This document shows positions 1 through 5,045 of a DNA stretch of 5,045 bases, piece after piece. This DNA is from DAOMNN01 sp964404505 (lineage in GTDB: Bacteria > Pseudomonadota > Gammaproteobacteria > Burkholderiales > Rhodocyclaceae), in contig CAYOKH010000100.1 in NCBI GenBank assembly GCA_964404505.1, forward strand, positions 1 to 5,045, written 5' to 3'. A program made the position numbers and the translations under genes. Each line of letters starts with the position of its first letter. The first letter of the stretch is position 1. The notes under the pieces are model-generated. The model worked only from the letters and a program-made list of their open reading frames with translations, did no database searches and was not told the DNA's origin.

Positions 1-884
1 CAGAGGGCCGATATCTCCTCGGCGTGAGCGCGTTCTGGCGGGGCGATCTGGCCAGAGCCCGCCACTATCTCGATGGCGCCATCCAAGCCTATGACGTGTC
101 CCACCGCGACGAGCATCTGGCGTTGTACGCCCAGGACCCGAAGGCCGTTTGTCTCGTAAGGCTGGCCTGGGTCGAGCTGTGGGCGGGAGATGCCGGCCGG
201 GCCGAGGATACCGCCCGCTCTGCTCTCGAGATTGCCGTCGATCTCGATCATCTGATGACTTTGGGCTACGTCGTCACATACGCGGCGATCATCGCGGCCG
301 AATCCGAAGATCTCGCTCGTCTCGCCGAGCTCCTCGCGGATGCCGACCGTCTATGGAAGCGTTTTTCCGACCGCTACCTCATGGTCGTCGTGGAGGCCCT
401 TCGGGGCTGGCTGGACGTGTGCGGGGGGTCGGCTGGTGGCATCGAGAAGATCGTGCGCTCGGTGGCACGCTCCCGTACCGAAGGGGAGACCCTTCACCTG
501 ACCTACACACTCCTTCTTCTCGCCCGGGCTCGCGGCATGGTCGGCGATTTCCGCCAGGGACGGGCCGCCATACGCGAGGGGCTCTCGTGGTCACACCGTT
601 GCAACCAGCGCTATCTCGAGGCCGAGCTGTGGCGCGTCGACGGTGAGCTGGCTTATCGGACCGGGGAAACCGAAGCCGCCGCCGCTTCCTTGCGCAGTGC
701 CGTCGAGACCGCCAGCGCTCAAGGGGCGGGCTGGCTGAAGCTTCGGGCGCTCCACGCCTTCGCCAGGCGCTTTCCCGATCAGACACTGCGTGAGCAGCTT
801 GGGGACCTCCTCGAGACCCTTCCGCCGGGCCATGATCTCCCGGCGTTCCGGGCCGCAGCCGGCTTTCTGGGCGAATCCGGTTGA
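1..884 (+). CDS. C-terminal part of a TPR-repeat signalling/regulatory ATPase (5' partial)
   Basis: The reading frame is already open at the left edge (first full codon at 3). It reads EGRYLLGVSAFWRGDLARAR straight through the GTG at 24, so that GTG is an internal valine and the true start lies upstream. About 293 residues are visible, ending at TGA 882-884. They are almost entirely amphipathic helix pairs of TPR type, for example AWVELWAGDAGRAEDTARSA, LARARGMVGDFRQGRAAIRE and ELAYRTGETEAAAASLRSAV. The ending, with a helix rich in Ala/Leu/Arg after QGAGWLKLRALHAFARR, is typical of the C-terminus of large proteins that join an N-terminal effector (adenylate cyclase, winged-helix or BTAD DNA-binding domain) to an AAA/STAND ATPase and a TPR sensor. 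The effector domain is outside the window, so DNA binding and cyclase activity cannot be told apart. It lies 74 bases upstream of the oxidoreductase on the same strand; a local regulatory role is only inferred. No membrane segment or signal peptide is visible. Confidence 0.75.
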   Translation, partial: EGRYLLGVSAFWRGDLARARHYLDGAIQAYDVSHRDEHLALYAQDPKAVCLVRLAWVELWAGDAGRAEDTARSALEIAVDLDHLMTLGYVVTYAAIIAAESEDLARLAELLADADRLWKRFSDRYLMVVVEALRGWLDVCGGSAGGIEKIVRSVARSRTEGETLHLTYTLLLLARARGMVGDFRQGRAAIREGLSWSHRCNQRYLEAELWRVDGELAYRTGETEAAAASLRSAVETASAQGAGWLKLRALHAFARRFPDQTLREQLGDLLETLPPGHDLPAFRAAAGFLGESG

Positions 885-886
885 GA

Positions 887-932
887 GGGAACGCTTCGGG
901 AACGCCCGAGGGCGCATCCTTCGCGCATCCTT
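887..932 (+). repeat. Two adjacent pairs of short direct repeats, both with period 11
   Basis: In the gap between the TPR gene and the oxidoreductase, GGGAACGC occurs at 887-894 and again at 898-905. GCGCATCCTT occurs at 912-921 and again at 923-932. Both pairs repeat every 11 bases, close to one helical turn, so equivalent bases would lie on the same DNA face. This could be an operator made of direct repeats, or chance in GC-rich DNA. No clear sigma-70 -35/-10 pair was recognised in this 74-base gap. Confidence 0.4.
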
Positions 933-945
933 GGTGAAACGGAGC

Positions 946-952
946 GGAGGAG
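946..952 (+). promoter_or_regulatory. Ribosome binding site of the FAD oxidoreductase
   Basis: GGAGGAG ends six bases before the ATG at 959. This near-consensus Shine-Dalgarno sequence fixes the start of the oxidoreductase. Confidence 0.8.
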
Positions 953-958
953 CACCCA

Positions 959-2341
959 ATGGGCGACACGATCACGACATTGAGCCAAACGGTACGGGGG
1001 CGTGTCATCACCCCCTCGGATTCTGACTACGACGACGCTCGCGCTGTCTACAATGCCATGCACGACCGCAGACCCCGCGCCGTCATCCGGTGCGTGGATT
1101 CGGCCGACGTGATGGCTGCGGTCCGTGCTGCCCGCGAGGGCGGCCTCGACCTGGCAATTCGGGGTGGTGGCCACAGCGTTCCCGGATTCGGCACGGTGGA
1201 CGACGGACTGGTCATCGACCTGTCGAGGATGAACAATGTGCGGGTCGACCCGGTCAGGAAGATCGCCCGGGTCGGGGGCGGCGCGACGTTAGGTGACATC
1301 GATCACGCGACCTATCCCTTCGGTCTGGCCGCACCCGGCGGGATCATCTCGACGACCGGCGTAGGGGGCCTGACGCTGGGCGGCGGCATCGGCTACCTGA
1401 CCCGCGGCGTCGGTCTCTCCATCGACAACCTGCTGGCGGCCGATGTCATTCTCGCCGACGGCCGGCAGGTCACCGCAAGCGATTATCAGAACGAAGATTT
1501 GTTCTGGGCCTTGCGCGGCGGCGGCGGCAATTTCGGTGTCGTCACCAGCTTCGTGTTTCAGCTTCACGAGGTCGGTGACGTCGTGGGCGGCCCCCTGTTC
1601 TACGAGTTCGACGATGCCGCGGCGGTCCTGGAGTGTTACCGCGAATACATTGCGGTTGCGCCCGAACAGCTCGGATGCTTTTTCGGCTGGCAGATTGCTC
1701 CTCCTCTGCCGTTTATCCCCGAGGACCGGGTCGGGGATCTCTTCTGCGTACTGGTCACGTGCTGGAACGGTCCACACGAGGAGGCTGGGCGAGTACTCAA
1801 GCCACTCCGCGACGCTGCCGAAGTGAAGGCGGAGCAGGTCCGCGTCATGCCGTTCCCGTCCCTGCAAAGCGCCTTCGACAGCCTGGTCCCAAGGGGCATG
1901 CAGCATTACTGGAAAGCAGACTTCATCACCGAGCTCACCGACGAGGCGATCGCTGCTCACATCGAGCATGGCCAAAAGACGCCGCACATCAGCTCGAGCA
2001 TGCATCTGCATCCGATCAACGGTGCGGCGCAACGGGTCGGCGCCGACGAGACCGCCTTCGGTCACCGGGACAAGCGCTTTGCCCCGGTGATCGTGGGAAT
2101 CTGGTCGGATCCGGGCGACAACGAGGCCAACATCAAGTGGGTGAAGGACTACTACGCCGCGATTCATCCCCACTCGGATGGCGATGGGGGCTACGTCAAC
2201 TTCATGTCCGGCGACGACGATCACCGTGCGCCCGCAAACTACGGCGCCAATTACGAGCGGCTCGCGGCAGTGAAGGCGACCTATGATCCGGACAACCTCT
2301 TCCACGTCAATCAGAACATCGTTCCAGCGCATGGACGCTGA
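959..2341 (+). CDS. FAD-dependent oxidoreductase, berberine bridge enzyme (BBE)-like
   Basis: This 460-residue protein is complete and of normal length for the bacterial BBE-like/VAO flavoprotein family. These enzymes oxidise alcohols, sugars or secondary metabolites, usually passing electrons to oxygen. The N-terminal FAD_binding_4 domain spans roughly residues 36-205. It includes AIRGGGHSVPGFG, whose His72 matches the conserved 8-alpha-histidyl FAD attachment site, then GVGGLTLGGGIGYL (134-147) and LFWALRGGGGNFGVVTS (181-197). The C-terminal BBE domain ends with NYERLAAVKATYDPDNLF and NQNI; YVNF at 412-415 fits the Y-x-N motif that carries the catalytic tyrosine in glucooligosaccharide oxidases. 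The second, cysteinyl FAD anchor of bicovalent members is absent: the aligned position is Ile130, so one covalent bond is predicted. There is no signal peptide, so it is probably cytoplasmic. The start is set by a strong GGAGGAG site. It is the first of three closely spaced genes. The substrate cannot be read from the sequence. Confidence 0.93.
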   Translation: MGDTITTLSQTVRGRVITPSDSDYDDARAVYNAMHDRRPRAVIRCVDSADVMAAVRAAREGGLDLAIRGGGHSVPGFGTVDDGLVIDLSRMNNVRVDPVRKIARVGGGATLGDIDHATYPFGLAAPGGIISTTGVGGLTLGGGIGYLTRGVGLSIDNLLAADVILADGRQVTASDYQNEDLFWALRGGGGNFGVVTSFVFQLHEVGDVVGGPLFYEFDDAAAVLECYREYIAVAPEQLGCFFGWQIAPPLPFIPEDRVGDLFCVLVTCWNGPHEEAGRVLKPLRDAAEVKAEQVRVMPFPSLQSAFDSLVPRGMQHYWKADFITELTDEAIAAHIEHGQKTPHISSSMHLHPINGAAQRVGADETAFGHRDKRFAPVIVGIWSDPGDNEANIKWVKDYYAAIHPHSDGDGGYVNFMSGDDDHRAPANYGANYERLAAVKATYDPDNLFHVNQNIVPAHGR

Positions 2342-2363
2342 GCATTGCAGCGTTCATCCAGCC

Positions 2364-2371
2364 AGGAGGAG
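2364..2371 (+). promoter_or_regulatory. Ribosome binding site of the DUF1326 gene
   Basis: AGGAGGAG lies seven bases before the ATG at 2379. It decides the start: the frame is open back to an ATG at 2283 inside the oxidoreductase gene, but those 32 extra codons have no such site and do not resemble the family. Confidence 0.85.
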
Positions 2372-2378
2372 AGACGAA

Positions 2379-3119
2379 ATGAGCGATGAATGGCTATTCA
2401 AGAGTGAAACCTATGACAACTGCAGTTGCGCGGTAAATTGCGGCTGCCAGTTCAACTTGCCCAGCACCCACGGCTATTGCCAGTCGGCCTTCGTCGGCAA
2501 CATCGTTGAAGGCCATTTCAACGATACGCCGCTCATCGGGCTGAATTGGGCGGCGCTGTACAAGTGGCCCGGCGAGATCAAGGAGGGAAACGGAAAATGT
2601 CAGGTCATCATCGATGAACGTGCGGATGAAACTCAACGGGTTGCACTGGAAACGATTATCTCGGGCGGCGCATGTGAACCGTTGAGCAATCTTTTCTCTG
2701 TATTCGCGTCCACATGCTCGGAGTCTTGCGCGACATTGTTCCTGCCGATCAACCTCGAAGCGAACCTGGAACTCAGAACCGCAAGAGTCGATATACCAGG
2801 CATCATGAGGAGCAGTGGCAGACCAATCATCAACGAGTTTACCGGTGAACCGTTCCACATAGCGCTGGCACGCCCCAGCGGCAGTTTCGAGTTTACCTAC
2901 GCAGAGATCGGACAAGGGACGACCTCGGTGACGGGTGATATGGAGATGGCGTTCGAGGATTCATGGGCCCATTTTTGCGTTCATCACTTCAATCAGGATG
3001 GGCTGGTCCGCGAAAGATCAAGGCTCACGGCATGGCTTGATGCGTGGCCTCCGGAAGGGACCGGTGTCGCGGTGGCGCGGAAAAGCCGTACCCCGAATTC
3101 GGTGAAACTGATGGGGTGA
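2379..3119 (+). CDS. DUF1326 domain protein, cysteine-rich, function unknown
   Basis: This 246-residue protein is recognised as DUF1326 from its N-terminus, with NCSCAVNCGCQFNLPS (residues 14-29, cysteines 15, 17, 21 and 23), then HGYCQS (C34) and the later HFCVHHFNQDG (C200 with H198, H202, H203). Further cysteines are at 74, 99, 113 and 117, ten in all. The paired C-x-C pattern and the late His/Cys cluster would suit metal binding or thiol chemistry, but no activity is established for the family as far as I know. No signal peptide or membrane segment is present, so it should be cytosolic. It begins 37 bases after the oxidoreductase and stops 3 bases before the DUF2182 gene; DUF1326 and DUF2182 genes commonly sit side by side, which supports joint function. 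Codon use differs from the neighbour: 6 of 12 arginines are AGA/AGG, against about 4 of 29 in the oxidoreductase. The family call is firm and the function unknown. Confidence 0.9.
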   Translation: MSDEWLFKSETYDNCSCAVNCGCQFNLPSTHGYCQSAFVGNIVEGHFNDTPLIGLNWAALYKWPGEIKEGNGKCQVIIDERADETQRVALETIISGGACEPLSNLFSVFASTCSESCATLFLPINLEANLELRTARVDIPGIMRSSGRPIINEFTGEPFHIALARPSGSFEFTYAEIGQGTTSVTGDMEMAFEDSWAHFCVHHFNQDGLVRERSRLTAWLDAWPPEGTGVAVARKSRTPNSVKLMG

Positions 3120-3122
3120 ACG

Positions 3123-3968
3123 GTGAGGACGATACCCGACGGCACGACACTTGAGGCAGTGATCAGGCGCGATCGTGTCGTTGTCGTTACAGCGCTTTTT
3201 GCGGTCATCGCGCTGTCGTGGGCGTACCTGCTTGCCGGTGCCGGCATGGACATGTCAGCGTTTGAGATGACCCGCCTGTCGCAGCGCGCGATGGCGGAAG
3301 ACGTATCCGAAGGGGGCATGGCCGGCATGGCGACCATGGCGCCTGCAGTCTGGACGCCCGGTTATGCAGTCCTGATGTTCTTCATGTGGTGGGTGATGAT
3401 GGTGGCGATGATGCTGCCCAGCGCGGCGCCGATGATCCTTTTGTTTGCGGCGGTCAATCGCAGGCAGCGCGACACCGGCCATCCCTGTGTCGCGACGAGC
3501 ATCTTCACGATTGGCTATCTTGCCGCCTGGGCCGGCTTCAGCATGGTCGCGGTGATCCTGCAATGGGGGTTCCAGCGAACCGGTATCCTTTCACCGACGC
3601 TCGTCGCCACCAACGCGATCTTCGGCGGCTTCCTGCTGCTCGCCGCAGGCGTCTATCAATTTGCCCCGATCAAGCATGCCTGTCTTCGCCGCTGCCGATC
3701 GCCGCTCGAATTCCTTGGTACCCATTGGCGGCAGGGTGCCCGTGGCGCGCTCCGCACGGGTCTTTTGCACGGCGCTTCTTGCGTCGGCTGCTGCTGGTTT
3801 CTGATGGGGCTGATGTTCTTCGGCGGCGTGATGAATCTCTACTGGATCGCTGGACTCGCGGTGTTGGTACTGTTCGAAAAGACTGTCCCCGCGGGGCACT
3901 GGCTCGGCTACGCGACCGGCGTCGCCTTGCTCGTCTGGGGTGCCGGGATGCTGGCGCTGGCGTTCTAG
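3123..3968 (+). CDS. DUF2182 integral membrane protein, predicted metal-binding
   Basis: This 281-residue protein has about seven hydrophobic segments, near residues 19-40, 81-110, 124-147, 159-180, 212-235, 239-255 and 258-281. Basic residues at 15-18 and 112-116 and the stretch at 184-211 suggest a cytoplasmic N-terminus by the positive-inside rule. Family hallmarks are MWWVMMVAMMLPSAAPM (88-104), YQFAPIKHACLRRCRSP (178-194) and GLLHGASCVGCCWFLMG (213-229). DUF2182 proteins are described as predicted metal-binding membrane proteins; the transported or bound species is not established. The loop after the first segment, predicted periplasmic, has seven methionines between residues 42 and 72, a pattern seen in copper-handling proteins. 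The GTG start at 3123 is chosen because it keeps the first membrane segment and follows the DUF1326 stop by 3 bases; the only upstream signal is a weak GGGG at 3113-3116, so translation is probably coupled. The first internal ATG (residue 42) would lose a membrane helix. Confidence 0.88.
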   Translation: MRTIPDGTTLEAVIRRDRVVVVTALFAVIALSWAYLLAGAGMDMSAFEMTRLSQRAMAEDVSEGGMAGMATMAPAVWTPGYAVLMFFMWWVMMVAMMLPSAAPMILLFAAVNRRQRDTGHPCVATSIFTIGYLAAWAGFSMVAVILQWGFQRTGILSPTLVATNAIFGGFLLLAAGVYQFAPIKHACLRRCRSPLEFLGTHWRQGARGALRTGLLHGASCVGCCWFLMGLMFFGGVMNLYWIAGLAVLVLFEKTVPAGHWLGYATGVALLVWGAGMLALAF

Positions 3969-4024
3969 GAAGGGCATCCAGGCATCACGCGGCCTGTTCG
4001 ATCACGGGAGCGCAGTTCGGTAGT

Positions 4025-4036
4025 TGAACGACTGCT
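4025..4036 (+). repeat. Intergenic direct repeat, copy 1 (TGAACGACTGCT)
   Basis: TGAACGACTGCT is found here and again, identical, 128 bases downstream at 4153-4164. Its reverse complement, AGCAGTCGTTCA, resembles short interspersed intergenic motifs that I recall from proteobacterial genomes, so a degenerate interspersed repeat is the preferred reading. Chance duplication of 12 bases within 280 is unlikely but not excluded. Confidence 0.45.
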
Positions 4037-4152
4037 CAGCGGTGTTGCAACGGAGCAGACCCTCCGCTCTTGCGCAGGGCCTCGGGCGGCAGGTGTCGGC
4101 GACGTCACCGATCGGCCAGTGCCGCCGCTCGATGATTCCGGAAGCCGCCATC

Positions 4153-4164
4153 TGAACGACTGCT
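4153..4164 (+). repeat. Intergenic direct repeat, copy 2 (TGAACGACTGCT)
   Basis: This is the second identical copy of the 12-mer at 4025-4036. It is followed by GTTCGGCC, giving GAACGACTGCTGTTCGGCC, while copy 1 is followed by CAGCGG, so the flanks have diverged. It ends about 26 bases before the estimated left end of the IS630 element and could mark old repeat DNA into which the element inserted. Confidence 0.45.
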
Positions 4165-4233
4165 GTTCGGCCTTATTTGGAGCGCCACATACTAAGAAGT
4201 GCACGGGTTACCGTACATAAATCTGAATAGGCA

Positions 4234-4242
4234 TGCGATAAT
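4234..4242 (+). promoter_or_regulatory. Possible extended -10 promoter element for the transposase
   Basis: TGCGATAAT matches an extended -10 (TGn followed by GATAAT). The best -35 at 17-base spacing, TACATA at 4214-4219, is poor. Transcription would begin at about 4249, essentially on the ATG at 4248, giving a leaderless or almost leaderless message; this agrees with the lack of a Shine-Dalgarno sequence but is weak evidence. Confidence 0.25.
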
Positions 4243-4247
4243 GACGC

Positions 4248-5045
4248 ATGAGCAAAAGAGACGGTCGTTCTATATCGCACGAGGCGATGGAGGAGATTCG
4301 AATTCGAGCCGTTCAGCGGGTCGAAGCGGGCGAATCTCCGGAGGTGGTCATCAAGGCGCTGGGTTTTTCGCGTCCGCGCATTTACGAATGGCTGGCCCGC
4401 TATCGGGAAGGTGGGCTGGACGCGTTGCGTGCCAAGCCGGTACCGGGGCCGAAGCCGAAGCTCGACGGCAAGGCGATGGACTGGTTGTATCGCACGATCA
4501 CCTTGTCCGATCCGCAGCAGTTCAAGTTCGAGTTTGCGCTGTGGACGCGCGCGATGGTGCGCAGTCTGATCCGCGAGCGCTTTAACGTGGCGCTGTCCGA
4601 AGTCAGTGTCGGACGCCTGCTCAGAAAGCTGGGCTTGTCGCCCCAGCGACCGCTGATCCGGGCATACCAGCGCGACCCGGAGTTGGTGTCGGACTGGGTC
4701 AAGAACGAGTTTCCGAAGATCCGTGCCGAGGCCAAGGCGGCCGGGGCGGACATCTTCTTCGCAGACGAAGCCCAGGTCCGCTCGGACTATCACAGTGGAA
4801 CCACTTGGGCACCGGTCGGGCAGACCCCGGTCGTCAAAGCCACCGGCGCGCGCTTCAAGCTCAACCTCATCTCGGCCATCAGCCCTAAGGGGCAACTGCG
4901 TTTCATGTGCGCGCAAGGCAACGTGACCGCCGATGTGTTCACCGACTTCCTCAAGCGACTGATCAAGGGACGCGACAAGCCGATCTATCTCGTGGTCGAT
5001 GGTCATCCCGTTCACCGCAGCGCCAAGGTCGCCAGGTTCGTCGAG
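4248..5045 (+). CDS. IS630-family transposase (3' partial)
   Basis: From ATG 4248 the frame is open for 266 codons to the window edge with no stop or frameshift. An in-frame TGA at 4242-4244 makes this ATG the earliest possible start; no Shine-Dalgarno site precedes it. Residues about 15-70 form the N-terminal helix-turn-helix (KALGFSRPRIYEWLARYREG) and its GLDALRAKPVPGPKP linker, used to bind the element ends. A second winged-helix-like stretch follows at about 95-135 (SEVSVGRLLRKLGLSPQRP). The DDE catalytic domain begins at about 165. FFADEAQVRSDYHSGTTWAP gives the first aspartate (D173), and YLVVDGHPVHRS gives the second (D251), with GHPVH in place of the more usual NHxxH. The final acidic residue, expected some 30-40 residues later, lies beyond the window. 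Typical members are about 340 residues, so roughly three quarters is present. It cuts and joins DNA at TA targets. The gene looks intact so far. Confidence 0.93.
   Translation, partial: MSKRDGRSISHEAMEEIRIRAVQRVEAGESPEVVIKALGFSRPRIYEWLARYREGGLDALRAKPVPGPKPKLDGKAMDWLYRTITLSDPQQFKFEFALWTRAMVRSLIRERFNVALSEVSVGRLLRKLGLSPQRPLIRAYQRDPELVSDWVKNEFPKIRAEAKAAGADIFFADEAQVRSDYHSGTTWAPVGQTPVVKATGARFKLNLISAISPKGQLRFMCAQGNVTADVFTDFLKRLIKGRDKPIYLVVDGHPVHRSAKVARFVE

Larger units (their letters stand above)
3969..4189. other. Intergenic stretch without a convincing gene
   Basis: No reading frame here resembles a known protein on either strand. A minus-strand frame at 3965-4204 (79 codons) has a low-complexity Ser/Arg/Pro composition and no ribosome binding site, and is taken as chance. 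No clear stem-loop plus T-run terminator follows the DUF2182 stop. The recognisable content is the 12-base direct repeat annotated separately. Base composition shifts to more AT after about 4171, consistent with the approaching insertion-sequence end. Confidence 0.6.
4190..5045 (+). mobile_element. IS630-family insertion sequence, left part (right end outside window)
   Basis: The element is defined by its transposase, which starts at 4248 and continues past the right edge. The left boundary is an estimate: IS630 elements usually have only tens of bases before the transposase and insert at a TA dinucleotide, and TA occurs at 4190-4191 and 4193-4194 where composition changes. The terminal inverted repeat cannot be identified without the right end. 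It lies downstream of the three-gene block, in the same direction, and interrupts no visible gene. Confidence 0.7.

Noticed and set aside
24..26. GTG at 24 as the start of the first gene
   Set aside because: The frame continues open to the left edge with TPR-like sequence (EGRYLLG), and no Shine-Dalgarno sequence precedes the GTG.
1289..2332. Long minus-strand open frame (347 codons) opposite the oxidoreductase
   Set aside because: It mirrors a well-recognised FAD enzyme on the + strand. Long antisense frames are common in GC-rich genes, and its translation shows no family features.
2283..2378. Upstream extension of the DUF1326 gene to an ATG at 2283
   Set aside because: It would overlap the oxidoreductase end by 59 bases, lacks a ribosome binding site and adds residues unlike the family; ATG 2379 has a strong AGGAGGAG.
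3965..4204. Minus-strand small gene of 79 codons in the intergenic stretch
   Set aside because: It has no ribosome binding site, a biased Ser/Arg/Pro composition and no recognisable family, and it overlaps the intergenic repeats.
4203..4214. ACGG-GTTA-CCGT inverted repeat as the IS end or a regulatory hairpin
   Set aside because: The stem is only four base pairs and cannot be matched to a right terminal repeat, because that end is outside the window.
4173..5015. Minus-strand open frame (280 codons) opposite the transposase
   Set aside because: The + strand frame has clear IS630 helix-turn-helix and DDE motifs; the antisense product is Arg/Leu-rich with no recognisable domain.

Overview
The window is GC-rich chromosomal DNA that reads like a proteobacterium. 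This rests on composition, strong GGAGG-type ribosome binding sites, the DUF1326/DUF2182 gene pair and an IS630-type transposase. No taxonomic marker gene is present, so the assignment is an inference.

Every gene I can support lies on the + strand. Positions 1-884 hold the C-terminal part of a large tetratricopeptide-repeat (TPR) protein. It resembles the sensor half of MalT/LuxR-, BTAD- or adenylate-cyclase-type signalling ATPases, and its N-terminus is outside the window. After 74 bases that carry two short direct repeats, both with an 11-base period, comes a three-gene block. It contains an FAD-linked oxidoreductase of the berberine-bridge-enzyme (BBE) class (959-2341), a cysteine-rich DUF1326 protein (2379-3119) and a multi-pass DUF2182 membrane protein (3123-3968). 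Gaps of 37 and 3 bases suggest co-transcription. DUF1326 and DUF2182 genes are often found next to each other, and neither has a firmly assigned function. Here the soluble protein has a Cys-X-Cys cluster. The membrane protein has a methionine-rich loop and a His/Cys-rich segment, so metal or redox handling is a reasonable hypothesis, not a result.

Positions 3969-4247 contain no convincing gene, but do carry two copies of a 12-base direct repeat. From about 4190 onward the sequence is the left part of an IS630-family insertion sequence. Its transposase starts at 4248 and runs off the right edge before the last catalytic residue.

The most interesting part is the oxidoreductase-DUF1326-DUF2182 block: a flavin oxidase placed with two uncharacterised, cysteine- or methionine-rich partners and possibly controlled by the TPR protein upstream. 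Everything else is ordinary.
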